64,000 nucleotides of DNA from an uncultured Bacteroidia bacterium (GTDB taxonomy: Bacteria > Bacteroidota > Bacteroidia > Bacteroidales > UBA932), in NCBI GenBank assembly GCA_902768985.1, contig CACXNA010000016.1, forward strand, positions 1 through 64,000, written 5' to 3'. This document shows, piece after piece, positions 20,937 to 30,800 of the stretch. Both the position numbers and the translations under genes were made by a program. Position 1 is the stretch's first letter; the number at the start of each line of letters is the position of its first letter. Below the pieces are notes generated by a model that was given only the letters and a program-made list of their open reading frames with translations, made no database searches and was not told the origin of the DNA.

Positions 20937-23900
20937 ATGAAACAAGCATTCAAGAGTGTATTGCTGTCTGTCGCAGCGATGCTTTTTGTCGTGTCTGCCG
21001 CCGCGCAGGTGACGACCTCTTCTTTCGGCGGCCATGTGACCGATAAGGACGGTGCTGTCGCCGGTGCCACGGTCATCGCGATCTATCAGCCGACGTCTTC
21101 GACCTACTATGCGCTGACCGATAAGAACGGTAACTACCGTATCAACAACGTCACCCCGGGCGGTCCTTACACCGTTACCATTTCCATGCTGGGCTACCGT
21201 TCTGATGAGAACAAGAATCTCTATGCCCCCCTGGGCGAGACCCTCGTGGTGGATTCGGTCCTTGAAGAAGATTCGATCAACCTCGACGCTGCCGTGTTCG
21301 TGGCCGACGGTAATCTGTCCAACATGAACATCCATCGCTCCGGCGCCGGCACCTCTGTCAGCCAGGGTACGATCAGCAACCTCCCGACTGTCAGCCGTAG
21401 CATGAACGATGTGATGAAGCTTACCCCGCAGGCATCTTCCACCTCCAACGGTCTTGCTATCGGTGGCGGTAACTACCGTTCCTCCTACATGACCGTTGAC
21501 GGTGCCGCGTTCAACAACGCCTTTGGTATCGGTTCCAACCTGCCTGCCGGCGGCGCTCCGATTTCCCTTGATGCCATCGAGCAGATGAGCGTCAATATCA
21601 CGCCGTTCGATGTCCGTCACTCCGGCTTCACCGGTGGTGCCATCAACGCCGTGACCAAGAGTGGTACCAACGAGTTCCACGCTTCCGTTTACGATTACTA
21701 CACCTCCCAGGCCGTCCGCGGCTACAAGGTGGAGGGTGAGGATCTGAACAAGACCGATTTCCTGGATAACACTGTCGGTTTCACCGTGGGTGGCCCGATC
21801 GTCAAGAACAAACTCTTCTTCTTCGTGAACGCCGAGTACAGCTCCGACGTTGTGCCTGGCTCCAGCAAGGTCGTCAGCACCGCCGCCGGACGCGTGGATC
21901 CGAACTTCGAGCCGAACAAGGACGTCGTCCGTCCGACCCAGCAGTTCATGGATGAGGTGCTCAGCTACCTCGACAAGACTTACGGCTACAATCCGGGCCG
22001 CTACCAGGGCTACTCCATCAGCACCCCGGACTACAAGGTGATGGCCCGTCTGGACTGGAACATCAACGACAACAACAAGCTGAACCTCCGTTTCAGCCAC
22101 ACGCATAATGCGACTGCTTCCAGCCCGTCCAACTCGGTGAACCCGATTAACCCGAACCCGTACAACCGTAACACCTACGGTCGTACCTCTACGTACTCCC
22201 AGTACTTCGAGTCCAACCGTTACACGACGGATATGAACTTCACCTCCGTTGCGGCCGAACTCAACTCCCGTATCTTTGACGGTCGCGGTACCAATATGTT
22301 CCGCGCCACCTGGTCTCACCAGAACGAGCCGCGCGGTTTTGTCGGCGGCAACTTCCCGACCGTGGATATCCTTGAGCCGTATATTGACGATAAGGGCAAA
22401 TCGAACAAGGCAGTCCTCACCTCCTTCGGTCCGGATCCCTTCACCTATGGCAACCTCCGCGACGTCCAGACGGTCGTCGTGACGGAAGAACTCACCTACA
22501 CCACCGGTATCCACAACCTCATCGGCGGTCTCCAGTACGAGTACGACAACACCAAGAACGGTTACATGCAGGGTGGTCTCGGCTACTATGTCTATGACAG
22601 CTGGGAGGACTTCGTGGCCGGTGGCAAGCCGACGGCTTTCGCCATCACCCACTCCAACCGCGACGACCTCGCTCAGGTGTACCCGTCCTTCGACTACCAC
22701 CAGGCTTCCGCCTACATCCAGGACGAGATCACCTTCAGCGATTACTTCAAGCTGACCGTCGGTCTGCGCGCCGAGCTCCCGTTCTTCCCGAACATCGCGG
22801 GCAACGTGAACAAGGAGTTCCTCGGCCTTGCCGCCGGCAGCCAGTCCATGAAGGGCATGAGCACCGGCGACATGCCGAAGGCCCGCCTGAACCTCAGTCC
22901 GCGTATCGGCTTCAATTGGGATGTCCTGAAGAACCGCAAGCTCGTCGTCCGCGGCGGTAGCGGTCTCTACACCGGCCGTATTCCTTTCGTGTGGATCGTC
23001 TCCGTGGCTGGCAACAGCAACTGCCTGCAGGCCCAGTTCATCGACACCGATGGCACCAACGAGCATACGCCGAACTTCCATGCCAATGTCGAGGATATCC
23101 TGAAGGACATCTACGGCGGCACTTTCAAGGCCCAAAATCTGGCCGCTCCGACCGGCGCTACGATTCTTGACAAGACCCTCCAGATGCCGACCACCTGGAA
23201 GAGCTCCCTCGCCGTCGACTTCGACCTGCCTTGGGGTATCAAGGGTTCCGTTGAGGGTATCTTCAACTACGACCTGAACTCCGTCGCGGCCCTGCGTCTC
23301 GGCTACACTCAGGACAGTGGAATCCAGCTCCCTGGCGAACCTGCGAAGCGTGCTCACTTCACCTCCGAGAACATCAAGAACTCGATGAACAGCACCGTTG
23401 CCCCTTACTACCTGACCAACTGCAACCTCCACGGTACTTACTACTCTGTGACCGCGCAGCTGTCCAAGGTCTTCCCGTTCGGCCTCAGCCTCATGGCTGC
23501 CTACACCCGTGCCGACTCCAAGTCCATCCAGGAAGGTTACGGTGATCAGGTCTCTTCCCTGTTCTCCGGCGGCAACTACGGTGTGAACGGTTCCAATGTT
23601 CCTGAGCTCGGCCACTCCGCGTTCGTTTCCCCGAACCGCGTGATCGCCAACGTGAGCTACCGCATTCCGGAAGGCAAGCATCTGGCCACCACCATCGGTG
23701 TCTTCTATGAGGGTTACAACCACTGCTACGTGGGCAGCTACTCCTACACCCGCTACTCCTACACCTTCGGTGTCCGCAGCGGCAGCTATGTGAACGACGT
23801 GACGGGTGTCAGCGGTTCCCAGAACCTGATGTACATCCCGACGGATGCCGAACTGGCCAACATGCCGTTCTCCAGCGAAGAGAACAAGGCTGCGTTCAAG

Positions 23901-24251
23901 AGCTTCATTGAGAACGACAGCTACCTCAGCTCCCACCGCGGACAGTACTCCGAGCGCGGCGCCAAGGCCGCTCCCTGGATGAGCCGTATCAATGTCAAGA
24001 TCGCCCAGGATATCATCGTGAACATCGCTAACAAGCCCACGACCCTGCAGATCGGTGTTGATATCAACAACTTCGCCAACCTGCTGAACTCCAACTGGGG
24101 TCTGTGTAAGCAGGTCAGCAGCGAGAATATTCTTGAGATCAGCAAGGCCAACGAAACCGGTGTTTACACCTTCAACGCTCCGACCGTCAAGAACTATCGC
24201 AGCACCTTCAACACCTGGCAGATGCTCTTCAGCGCCCGTCTGTTCTTCTAG
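20937..24251 (+). CDS. Oar-like TonB-dependent outer membrane receptor
   Basis: 1104-aa outer membrane protein with a signal peptide (ending SAAAQ) and a carboxypeptidase-regulatory-like domain (GGHVTDKDGAVAGATVIAI). A plug-like region contains the Oar signature NVTPFDVRHSGFTGGAINAV (here MSVNITPFDVRHSGFTGGA) and VTKSGTNEFHAS. A long barrel ends in FSARLFF. Unlike the SusC gene at 8792 it has no SusD partner. Codons are strongly optimised, suggesting abundant expression. The ATG at 20937 gives the signal peptide; ten upstream codons are in frame but unlikely. The substrate is unknown. A strong terminator follows. Confidence 0.93.
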   Translation: MKQAFKSVLLSVAAMLFVVSAAAQVTTSSFGGHVTDKDGAVAGATVIAIYQPTSSTYYALTDKNGNYRINNVTPGGPYTVTISMLGYRSDENKNLYAPLGETLVVDSVLEEDSINLDAAVFVADGNLSNMNIHRSGAGTSVSQGTISNLPTVSRSMNDVMKLTPQASSTSNGLAIGGGNYRSSYMTVDGAAFNNAFGIGSNLPAGGAPISLDAIEQMSVNITPFDVRHSGFTGGAINAVTKSGTNEFHASVYDYYTSQAVRGYKVEGEDLNKTDFLDNTVGFTVGGPIVKNKLFFFVNAEYSSDVVPGSSKVVSTAAGRVDPNFEPNKDVVRPTQQFMDEVLSYLDKTYGYNPGRYQGYSISTPDYKVMARLDWNINDNNKLNLRFSHTHNATASSPSNSVNPINPNPYNRNTYGRTSTYSQYFESNRYTTDMNFTSVAAELNSRIFDGRGTNMFRATWSHQNEPRGFVGGNFPTVDILEPYIDDKGKSNKAVLTSFGPDPFTYGNLRDVQTVVVTEELTYTTGIHNLIGGLQYEYDNTKNGYMQGGLGYYVYDSWEDFVAGGKPTAFAITHSNRDDLAQVYPSFDYHQASAYIQDEITFSDYFKLTVGLRAELPFFPNIAGNVNKEFLGLAAGSQSMKGMSTGDMPKARLNLSPRIGFNWDVLKNRKLVVRGGSGLYTGRIPFVWIVSVAGNSNCLQAQFIDTDGTNEHTPNFHANVEDILKDIYGGTFKAQNLAAPTGATILDKTLQMPTTWKSSLAVDFDLPWGIKGSVEGIFNYDLNSVAALRLGYTQDSGIQLPGEPAKRAHFTSENIKNSMNSTVAPYYLTNCNLHGTYYSVTAQLSKVFPFGLSLMAAYTRADSKSIQEGYGDQVSSLFSGGNYGVNGSNVPELGHSAFVSPNRVIANVSYRIPEGKHLATTIGVFYEGYNHCYVGSYSYTRYSYTFGVRSGSYVNDVTGVSGSQNLMYIPTDAELANMPFSSEENKAAFKSFIENDSYLSSHRGQYSERGAKAAPWMSRINVKIAQDIIVNIANKPTTLQIGVDINNFANLLNSNWGLCKQVSSENILEISKANETGVYTFNAPTVKNYRSTFNTWQMLFSARLFF

Positions 24252-24274
24252 TCCAGGATTTAGGATATGAGTTA

Positions 24275-24306
24275 GCGGCCCGGTTCCTCCGGGCCGCTTT
24301 CTTTTT
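24275..24306 (+). terminator. terminator after the Oar-like receptor
   Basis: GCGGCCCGG (24275-24283) pairs with CCGGGCCGC (24289-24297) across a 5-base loop, followed by TTTCTTTTT. A strong intrinsic terminator. Confidence 0.92.
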
Positions 24307-24319
24307 CCCGAAAAAGCCG

Positions 24320-24327
24320 TATCTTTA
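24320..24327 (+). promoter_or_regulatory. possible -7 box for the DNA/RNA endonuclease gene
   Basis: TATCTTTA differs from TAnnTTTG at the last base. It lies 22 nt before the ATG at 24350, or 7 nt before an in-frame GTG at 24335. The latter spacing matches that of several other genes here and could indicate a GTG start. Confidence 0.4.
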
Positions 24328-24349
24328 TCTCGTTGTGGCCTTCGGAAAG

Positions 24350-25231
24350 ATGAGAGTTGCCGTGCATATCTGTTTCCTGCTGCTGCCGGTGTCCCTGCTG
24401 GTGGCGCTTTGCTCCTGTGGAGATCCCCTGACGGAACCCCGCCGGGAACTGCAGGCGGATACGCCGGGCAGGTGGCTGGAACTGCCGGCGACGGATACGC
24501 CCGGCATGGTTTTCATCCACCATCCTATGCCGGAAGACCGCCGGTTGCGGAATTATTCCTATTGTTATGATCCCCGGGCCCGTGTGGCCGTGTGGGTCGC
24601 ATATCCGCTGAACAAAGGCTTGCGGGGGAGCGGGTCGCGCCCGGACCCGGAGCCCTGGGGGCTGGATCCCAAGGTCCCGGCGGATGCCCAGGCCGTAGTT
24701 CTGTACCATGGTTTCTCGAAGAACAAAATTTACGACCGCGGCCATCAGATTCCTTCGGCCGACCGATATGCCTACGGCGCGAACGCTGAGACGTATTACG
24801 GGACGAACATAACGCCGCAACTGCATGATTTCAACGGCGGGATCTGGGCGACGCTGGAAGGGAAGGTCCGCAACTGGGCCGGCAAATGTGATACGCTCTA
24901 TGTCGTGACGGGTGCTGACCTACGGGGCGCCTCCGGGAAGGTGAAAGACAACGAAGGGAAGGATGTCACGGTGCCGACGGGCTATTTCAAGGCGCTTCTG
25001 GCGTATAAGAAAGGAGGATCCTTTGGTGCGGGGACCGGGGAATACATCGGCGTGGGTTTCTATTTCGAGCACCGCACATATGAAAATACACAGGCGACGG
25101 TCAAGGCCCGGGCCATGAGTTTGGAAGCCCTGGAAGAAATACTAGGTATGGGTTTCTTCGTGAACCTTCCGGTCGATATCCAGCGTGTCGTCGAGTCTCA
25201 GTCTCCAGTTGCCTGGTGGTGGAACAACTAA
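24350..25231 (+). CDS. DNA/RNA non-specific endonuclease lipoprotein (NUC1 family)
   Basis: 293-aa predicted lipoprotein (VSLLVALCSC, then GDP). The nuclease core has the catalytic YDRGHQIPSADR motif of the beta-beta-alpha-metal NUC1 family, then ETYYGTNITPQ and FNGGIWATLE, which supply the metal-binding Asn and flanking residues. YVVTGADL follows. Such enzymes cut both DNA and RNA; the lipoprotein signal places it outside the cytoplasm. A GTG at 24335 would add five residues. It is followed 27 nt later by a second predicted extracytoplasmic nuclease, which suggests nucleic acid scavenging. Confidence 0.9.
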   Translation: MRVAVHICFLLLPVSLLVALCSCGDPLTEPRRELQADTPGRWLELPATDTPGMVFIHHPMPEDRRLRNYSYCYDPRARVAVWVAYPLNKGLRGSGSRPDPEPWGLDPKVPADAQAVVLYHGFSKNKIYDRGHQIPSADRYAYGANAETYYGTNITPQLHDFNGGIWATLEGKVRNWAGKCDTLYVVTGADLRGASGKVKDNEGKDVTVPTGYFKALLAYKKGGSFGAGTGEYIGVGFYFEHRTYENTQATVKARAMSLEALEEILGMGFFVNLPVDIQRVVESQSPVAWWWNN

Positions 25232-25244
25232 CGGATTTTATTCG

Positions 25245-25252
25245 TATCTTTA
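25245..25252 (+). promoter_or_regulatory. possible -7 box for the EEP nuclease gene
   Basis: TATCTTTA, one mismatch from TAnnTTTG, ending 6 nt before the ATG at 25259. It would give a near-leaderless transcript separate from the upstream nuclease gene. Confidence 0.42.
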
Positions 25253-25258
25253 CAAGTT

Positions 25259-26335
25259 ATGAATATCAAGCGCTTATTATTCATTACCGCCGCGCTGGTC
25301 CTGCTGGGGGCCTGCGGGCAGACGCTCCCCAAAGACGCCTACGTGGTCGGCTTCTACAATGTCGAGAACCTCTTCGACACGGAGCACGACGAAGGCAAGA
25401 ACGACCTGGCCTTCACCCCGGAAGGGGAGAATGCCTGGACGCCGGAGAAATATGAGCTGAAGCTCGCCAACATTGCGTCCGTGATCGCCGCGATGGCGGA
25501 AAAGAACGGCCGCTGGCACACGCTCCTGGGCCTCGCCGAGGTCGAGAACGACCGCGTGCTCGCGGACCTCGTGGCGCGCCCGGAGATCGCCGAGGCGGGG
25601 TACAAGTTCATCCACGTGGAGGGGCCGGACGTGCGCGGCATCGACTGCGCGCTGCTCTACCGGCCGGAAGAATTCAAGGTGGTGGACGTCCGCGCGCTGC
25701 CTTACGATTTCAACAGCGCGAGCGGTATCGTCTTCGAGAAGACCCCCGAGGAGCAGGCCGAGTTCAAGACGCGCGACGTGCTTTGCGTGCGCGGCGTGCT
25801 GGACGGTGAGGTGTTCGCGGTGTATGTGTGCCACTGGCCGTCCCGTACGGGCAACAAGGGCAGCGACCTGCGCTGCCGCGCCGCGGAAATTGTCCGGGAG
25901 GACATCTTCACGCTGGAGCAGCGCTTCGAGAACATCAACATCGTCGTGATGGGCGACATGAACGACAACCCGGAGGACGTCAGCATGACGGACTACCTGC
26001 GCGGCCGCGAGACCATCGAGGAGATGGCCGAGGGTGAGCTTTTCTCCCCGTTCCTGCGCATGCACAAAGACGGTTTCGGCACGGAGGAGTACCACGGCGA
26101 GTGGAACATCTTCGACTGCATCTGCGTGAACCGCTGCCTGGTGGACACCGACGCGAAGGGCAGCCTGCACATCCTCAAGAGCGACGACACGCACTACGGC
26201 TACGTCTTCAACCCGCCTTTCCTGGTCCAGCAGGATGGCCGCTACGCCGGCACGCCCTTCCGGACCTTCTCCGGCGGGCAGTTCATCAACGGCTACTCCG
26301 ACCATTACCCCACGTATATAGTAATCAGTAAATAA
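25259..26335 (+). CDS. endonuclease/exonuclease/phosphatase family lipoprotein
   Basis: 358-aa predicted lipoprotein (ALVLLGACG) with the EEP fold: GFYNVENLFDT at the start of the domain, LLGLAEVEND with the metal-binding Glu, VCHWPSRTGNKG, VVMGDMNDNPED and the final SDHYP histidine. The family includes DNases and phosphodiesterases; many Bacteroidota carry such secreted members. The next gene (M3 peptidase) starts at the base after its stop codon, so the two are probably co-transcribed. Confidence 0.9.
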   Translation: MNIKRLLFITAALVLLGACGQTLPKDAYVVGFYNVENLFDTEHDEGKNDLAFTPEGENAWTPEKYELKLANIASVIAAMAEKNGRWHTLLGLAEVENDRVLADLVARPEIAEAGYKFIHVEGPDVRGIDCALLYRPEEFKVVDVRALPYDFNSASGIVFEKTPEEQAEFKTRDVLCVRGVLDGEVFAVYVCHWPSRTGNKGSDLRCRAAEIVREDIFTLEQRFENINIVVMGDMNDNPEDVSMTDYLRGRETIEEMAEGELFSPFLRMHKDGFGTEEYHGEWNIFDCICVNRCLVDTDAKGSLHILKSDDTHYGYVFNPPFLVQQDGRYAGTPFRTFSGGQFINGYSDHYPTYIVISK

Positions 26336-28336
26336 ATGAAAAAAGTTTTCGCTATCGCAGCCCTTTTTGTTGCCATGACTGCTTGCAACAACCACGTGAA
26401 CCCCTTCCTGACGGAATGGGACACCCCCTACGGCATTCCGCCGTTCGATAAGATCCAGCCCGCCGACTATATCCCTGCCGTCCAGGCAGGCATTGACCAG
26501 CAGAACGCAGAGATCGACGCCATCACCGCCAATCCCGATGCGCCGACCTTCGAGAACACCATCGCTCCGCTGGAGCTCTCCGGCGAGATCCTCTCCAAGG
26601 TCGTCGGCGTGTTCTACAATATCACCGAGACCGACCGAACCGACGCGCTGAGCGCCATCGAGGAGGAAGTCATCTCCATGATGAGCGAGCACAGCAACAA
26701 CATGTCCTTCAACAAGGCGCTCTACAACCGCGTGGCCGCCGTCTACAACAGCGACCAGAGCGGCCTGACCCGCGAGCAGCAGGTCGTGCTGAAGAAGCAC
26801 TTCGACGCCTTCGAGCGCGAGGGCATCGGCCTCCCGGAGGAGCAGCAGGCGCGCCTGCGCCAGATCAACGCCGATATCGCCGCCAAGACGCAGAAGATCG
26901 GCAACAACATCCTCGCCGAGTCCAATGGTTTCCTCGAGAAATTCGGCTTCAGCGTGGCCGCCTATCCCGACAAGATGACCTCCACGGAGGACCGCGAGCT
27001 GCGCCGCCAGTACAACGAGGCGTACACCGCCCGCGGCCACCGCGGCAATGAGTTCGACAACCGCCAGCTCCTGCTGGAGGTGCTCGACCTGCGCGCCGAG
27101 AAGGCGAAGATCCTCGGCTACCCGAATGCTGCCGCATACATCCTCGCCAACAAGATGGCGGGCGACACCAAGACCGTCGACAGCTTCCTTGACGGTATCA
27201 TGAAGGCCGCCGTGGCCCGCGCCAAGACGGAGTTGGCCGATATGCAGGCCGTGATGGACCAGGAGGTCAAGGAAGGCAAACTGCCGGCCGGCTCGAAGAT
27301 CGAGCCCTGGGACTGGTGGTACTACGCCGAGAAGGTCCGCAAGGCTAAGTATGACCTCGACGAGGCCCTCACGAAGCCTTATTTCCACGTTGACAACGTC
27401 GTGAACGGCATCTTCACCAACGCCCACATCCTTTATGGTGTGAACTTCGAGGAACTGAAAGACGTCCCCGTGTACAACCCGCAGGTGCGCGCCTACAAGG
27501 TTACGGCCGCCGACGGTTCCCTGCTGGGTATCTTCACGACCGACTATAAGCCCCGCGCCAGCAAGCGCGGCGGCGCCTGGATGAACAACGTCCGCGAGCA
27601 GTACGTCAAGGCTGACGGCACCGAGGTCCGCCCGATCATCGTAAACGTCTGCAATTTCTCCGACGACTACCTCTCCATCGACGAGGTGGAGACCGCCTTC
27701 CACGAATTCGGCCACGCCCTGCACGGCCTGCTGACCCAGTGCCACTACTCCTCCGTGAGCGGCACGAACGTGACCCGCGACTTCGTCGAAATGTTCTCCC
27801 AGTTCAACGAGAACTGGGCCTTCCAGCCCAGCCTGCTCGCGCAGTACGCGAAGAACGCCGCCGGCGAGCCGATCCCGGCCGAGCTGGTGCAGAAGATCCT
27901 GAACGCCAAGAAGTTCAACCAGGGCTTCATGACCACCGAGCTCTGCGCCGCCTCCATCCTCGACATGCGCTGGCATGAGCTGGAGAGCACGAAGGGCGTG
28001 GACATCGACGCCTTCGAGCAGAAGATTGCCGAGGAGATCGGCCTGATCCCGGAGATCACCTACCGCTACCGTTCGACCTACTTCAACCATATCTTCTCCA
28101 GCGGCTACGCCGCCGGTTACTACGGCTACCTCTGGGCCGAGGTCCTCGACAAGGATGCCTTCAGCATCTTCGCCGCCTCCCCGGCTGGTCCGTACGACCT
28201 CGAACTCGCCAAGAAGTTCAAGGAGACCTTCCTGGAGAAGGGTGGCTCCGAGGAGCCGATGACGCTCTACAAGGCGTTCGCCGGCCGCGAGCCCGACTCC
28301 GCCGCCATGCTCCGCGGCCGCGGTTTAATAGATTAA
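26336..28336 (+). CDS. M3 family metallopeptidase, lipoprotein (Dcp-like)
   Basis: 666-aa zinc peptidase of the oligopeptidase A / dipeptidyl carboxypeptidase family. The active-site motif FHEFGHALHG is at residues ~455-464 (HExxH at 456-460), and the downstream glutamate is in RDFVEMFSQ. The N-terminus is a lipoprotein signal (ALFVAMTACNN), so the enzyme acts in the periplasm or at the surface on short peptides. Full length for the family. It starts immediately after the EEP nuclease stop and is followed 13 nt later by gpmI. Confidence 0.94.
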   Translation: MKKVFAIAALFVAMTACNNHVNPFLTEWDTPYGIPPFDKIQPADYIPAVQAGIDQQNAEIDAITANPDAPTFENTIAPLELSGEILSKVVGVFYNITETDRTDALSAIEEEVISMMSEHSNNMSFNKALYNRVAAVYNSDQSGLTREQQVVLKKHFDAFEREGIGLPEEQQARLRQINADIAAKTQKIGNNILAESNGFLEKFGFSVAAYPDKMTSTEDRELRRQYNEAYTARGHRGNEFDNRQLLLEVLDLRAEKAKILGYPNAAAYILANKMAGDTKTVDSFLDGIMKAAVARAKTELADMQAVMDQEVKEGKLPAGSKIEPWDWWYYAEKVRKAKYDLDEALTKPYFHVDNVVNGIFTNAHILYGVNFEELKDVPVYNPQVRAYKVTAADGSLLGIFTTDYKPRASKRGGAWMNNVREQYVKADGTEVRPIIVNVCNFSDDYLSIDEVETAFHEFGHALHGLLTQCHYSSVSGTNVTRDFVEMFSQFNENWAFQPSLLAQYAKNAAGEPIPAELVQKILNAKKFNQGFMTTELCAASILDMRWHELESTKGVDIDAFEQKIAEEIGLIPEITYRYRSTYFNHIFSSGYAAGYYGYLWAEVLDKDAFSIFAASPAGPYDLELAKKFKETFLEKGGSEEPMTLYKAFAGREPDSAAMLRGRGLID

Positions 28337-28349
28337 CAATTAAACGATT

Positions 28350-29863
28350 ATGAATAGAAAAGTACTCCTGATGATCCTCGACGGTTGGGGCGAGGGCAAA
28401 CACGATTATTCCAACGCCATCTGGGCGCAGGGCACGCCGGTCATCGACGGCCTGCGTGCGAAATATCCTTCCGGCCACCTGCAGGCCTGCGGCGAATACG
28501 TCGGTCTGCCGGACGGGCAGATGGGCAACTCCGAGGTCGGCCACATGAACCTGGGCGCCGGCCGCGTGGTCTACCAGGACCTCGTCAAGATCAACATGGC
28601 CGTCCGCGACCACAAGTTCCTGGAGAACGCCGAGATCAAGGCGGTCTATGACTATGTGAAGAATTCCGGCAAGAAGCTCCACCTGATGGGCCTCACCTCC
28701 CACGGCGGCGTGCACTCCTCCCTGGAGCACGTGTACGAATTCCTTCGCGTGGCGAAGGAGTACGGCCTGGACAAGGTCTACGTCCACGCCTTCATGGACG
28801 GCCGCGACACCGATCCGCGCAGCGGCAAGGGTTTCCTCGAGGAGCTCGAGGGGAAGATGGCCGAGACCACGGGCAAGATCGCTACCGTGTGCGGCCGCTT
28901 CTACGCGATGGACCGCGACAAGCGCTGGGCCCGCGTCAAGGAGGCCTACGACAGGGCAAGGGCGCTGCCTTTACGTCCGCGCTGGAGGGCATCCAGGCGT
29001 CCTACGACGCCGATGTGACCGATGAATTCGTCAAGCCGATCGTCATCACCGACGCCGCGGGCGCTCCGCTCGCGAAGATCGAGGAGGGCGACGCCATCAT
29101 CTTCTACAACTTCCGCAACGACCGCGCCCGCGAGCTGACGTCCGTGCTCACGCAGAAGGACATGCCGGAAGAGGGGATGCACACCCTGCCGCTGTACTAC
29201 TGCTGCCTGACCCCGTACGACGCCTCCTTCACCGGCGTGCACATCCTCTTCGACAAGGAGCTGGTGAACGACACCCTCGGCGAGACGGTCTCCAAGGCCG
29301 GCAAGCGCCAGCTGCGCATCGCCGAGACGGAAAAATACGCCCACGTGACCTTCTTCTTCAACGGCGGCCGCGAGCTGCAGTTCGAGAATGAGGACCGCAT
29401 CCTGGTGAACTCCCCGAAGGTGCCGACCTACGACCTGCTGCCGCAGATGAGCGCCCCCGAGGTGGCCGAGAAACTGATCGACGCCATCAACTCCGACAAG
29501 GAGGACCTCATCATCCTGAACTTCGCCAATGGCGACATGGTGGGTCACACGGGCGTCTACACCGCCGTCACCAAGACGGTCGAGTGCATCGACAAGCTCG
29601 TCGGCAAGGTGGTTGAGGCGGCCATCGCCCACGACTACGTGGTCCTGCTGACGGCCGACCACGGCAACGCCGACTTCGAGGTGAACCCCGACGGCACGCC
29701 GAACACGGCCCACTCCCTGAACACGGTGCAGTTCGTCGTGATGAACGCCGGCGACGCCGTGAAGACGGTCAAGGACGGTGCCCTGTGCAACGTGGCGCCG
29801 ACCATCCTCAAGCTCATGGGTATCCCGCAGCCGGCCGCGATGACGGCCGAGCCGCTGATCTAA
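28350..29863 (+). pseudogene. gpmI: phosphoglycerate mutase (cofactor-independent), frameshifted
   Basis: Interconverts 3- and 2-phosphoglycerate in glycolysis. The N-terminal part (28350-28952) reads LLMILDGWGEGK, GNSEVGHMNLGAGRVVYQDL and [16 protein letters not shown], then leaves frame. The rest (28955-29863) continues in another frame from [14 protein letters not shown] through [10 protein letters not shown] and ADHGNADFE to the normal C-terminus. At 28952-28955 the residues usually found between EAYD and GKGAA (about four) are replaced by two bases, equivalent to a net deletion of about 10 bp. The enzyme is normally essential and the rest is well conserved, so an assembly error or a very recent mutation is more likely than old decay. 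Confidence 0.88.
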
Positions 29864-29870
29864 AGATCCT

Positions 29871-30800
29871 ATGTATAAGTTCACGCCGATTCTCAAGACG
29901 CTGGTCTGGGGCACGGAGAGCTGGGTGCTCTCCGGTGTCCCGGGCAGCGAATCGGTGGTGGCTGAAGGCCCCGAAGCGGGCAAGAAGATCACGGACATCT
30001 ATCCCGGGACTTTCCCGCTGCTGATCAAATTCATCGACGCGAAGCGCGACCTCAGCATCCAGGTCCATCCGGACAACGAGCTGGCCGCAAAGCGCCACGG
30101 CTGCAGCGGCAAGTCGGAGATGTGGTACGTGATCGGCGCCGAACCCGGCGCAAAACTGATTTCCGGTCTGAAGGAGCGGATCACCCCCGACGACTACGTC
30201 CGCCTGGTGGCGGAAGACCGCATCACCGAGGTGCTGGCGGAGCATGCCGTCGCTCCCGGCGACGTCTTCTTCCTGCCCTCCGGCCGCATCCATTCCATCG
30301 GCGGCGGCTGCTTCCTGGCGGAGATCCAGCAGACCTCCGACATCACCTACCGCATCTACGATTACAACCGTCCCGGATTGGACGGCAAGCCGCGCCAACT
30401 GCACACGCAGGAGGCGAAGGATGCGATTGATTACGAGGTGTATGAAAATTACCGGACGCCGTACGCCCTGAAGCCGAACGCGCCCGTCGAGCTGGTGAAG
30501 TGCGAGCACTTCACCACGACGCTGTACGACTTCGCCGGGACGGCAGCTGCCCCTGCTCCGCTATCGTGCTCCGCTTCGCTGACGCCCGACCCTGTCCGGG
30601 TGAACGGCTGCGCAGGGGCACTGCCGATCCCGGCTGAGTTCCTGATAGCGATTGGGTTGAAGGGATCGGGCGTCCTGCGAACGGCGCAGGACGAGACGAC
30701 GCTGTCGGCAGGTGAAGCCGTGCTTATTCCGGCTTCCGACGGCTCCGTGTGCGTCGAGCCGGGGCCGGACGGCCTTCGGATGATGACGACGCACCCTTAG
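29871..30800 (+). CDS. manA: mannose-6-phosphate isomerase, with in-frame repeat insertion
   Basis: Type I phosphomannose isomerase (309 aa), interconverting mannose-6-P and fructose-6-P. Zinc ligands are visible in IQVHPDNE, GKSEMWYVI and SGRIHSIGGG. The N-terminal loop after LVWG is shorter than in Bacteroides homologues. Residues ~222-256 are encoded by a 102-bp palindromic element (30535-30636) that also occurs inside atpG. It falls at the start of the C-terminal cupin domain, between TLYDFAG and the strand FLIAIGLKG. The remaining C-terminus (LSAGEAVLIPAS) is intact. It starts 7 nt after gpmI; its 3' end overlaps the convergent rnr. Confidence 0.92.
   Translation: MYKFTPILKTLVWGTESWVLSGVPGSESVVAEGPEAGKKITDIYPGTFPLLIKFIDAKRDLSIQVHPDNELAAKRHGCSGKSEMWYVIGAEPGAKLISGLKERITPDDYVRLVAEDRITEVLAEHAVAPGDVFFLPSGRIHSIGGGCFLAEIQQTSDITYRIYDYNRPGLDGKPRQLHTQEAKDAIDYEVYENYRTPYALKPNAPVELVKCEHFTTTLYDFAGTAAAPAPLSCSASLTPDPVRVNGCAGALPIPAEFLIAIGLKGSGVLRTAQDETTLSAGEAVLIPASDGSVCVEPGPDGLRMMTTHP
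30535..30636 (+). repeat. 102-bp palindromic element, copy in manA
   Basis: Gapless match to 6101-6202 in atpG. Ends: CCGGGACGGCAG, C, TGCCCCTGC at the left, and GCAGGGGCA, CTGCCG, ATCCCGG at the right, forming arms of about 20 bp. An inner segment holds GCTCCGCTTCGCTGACG and CCTGTCCGGGTGAACGG, also present in atpG. It is read in the same frame as the atpG copy, adding 34 codons. Confidence 0.9.

Noticed and set aside
20859-23936. A 1025-codon open frame opposite the Oar-like receptor
   Set aside because: Antisense shadow of the same kind, again without recognisable motifs.
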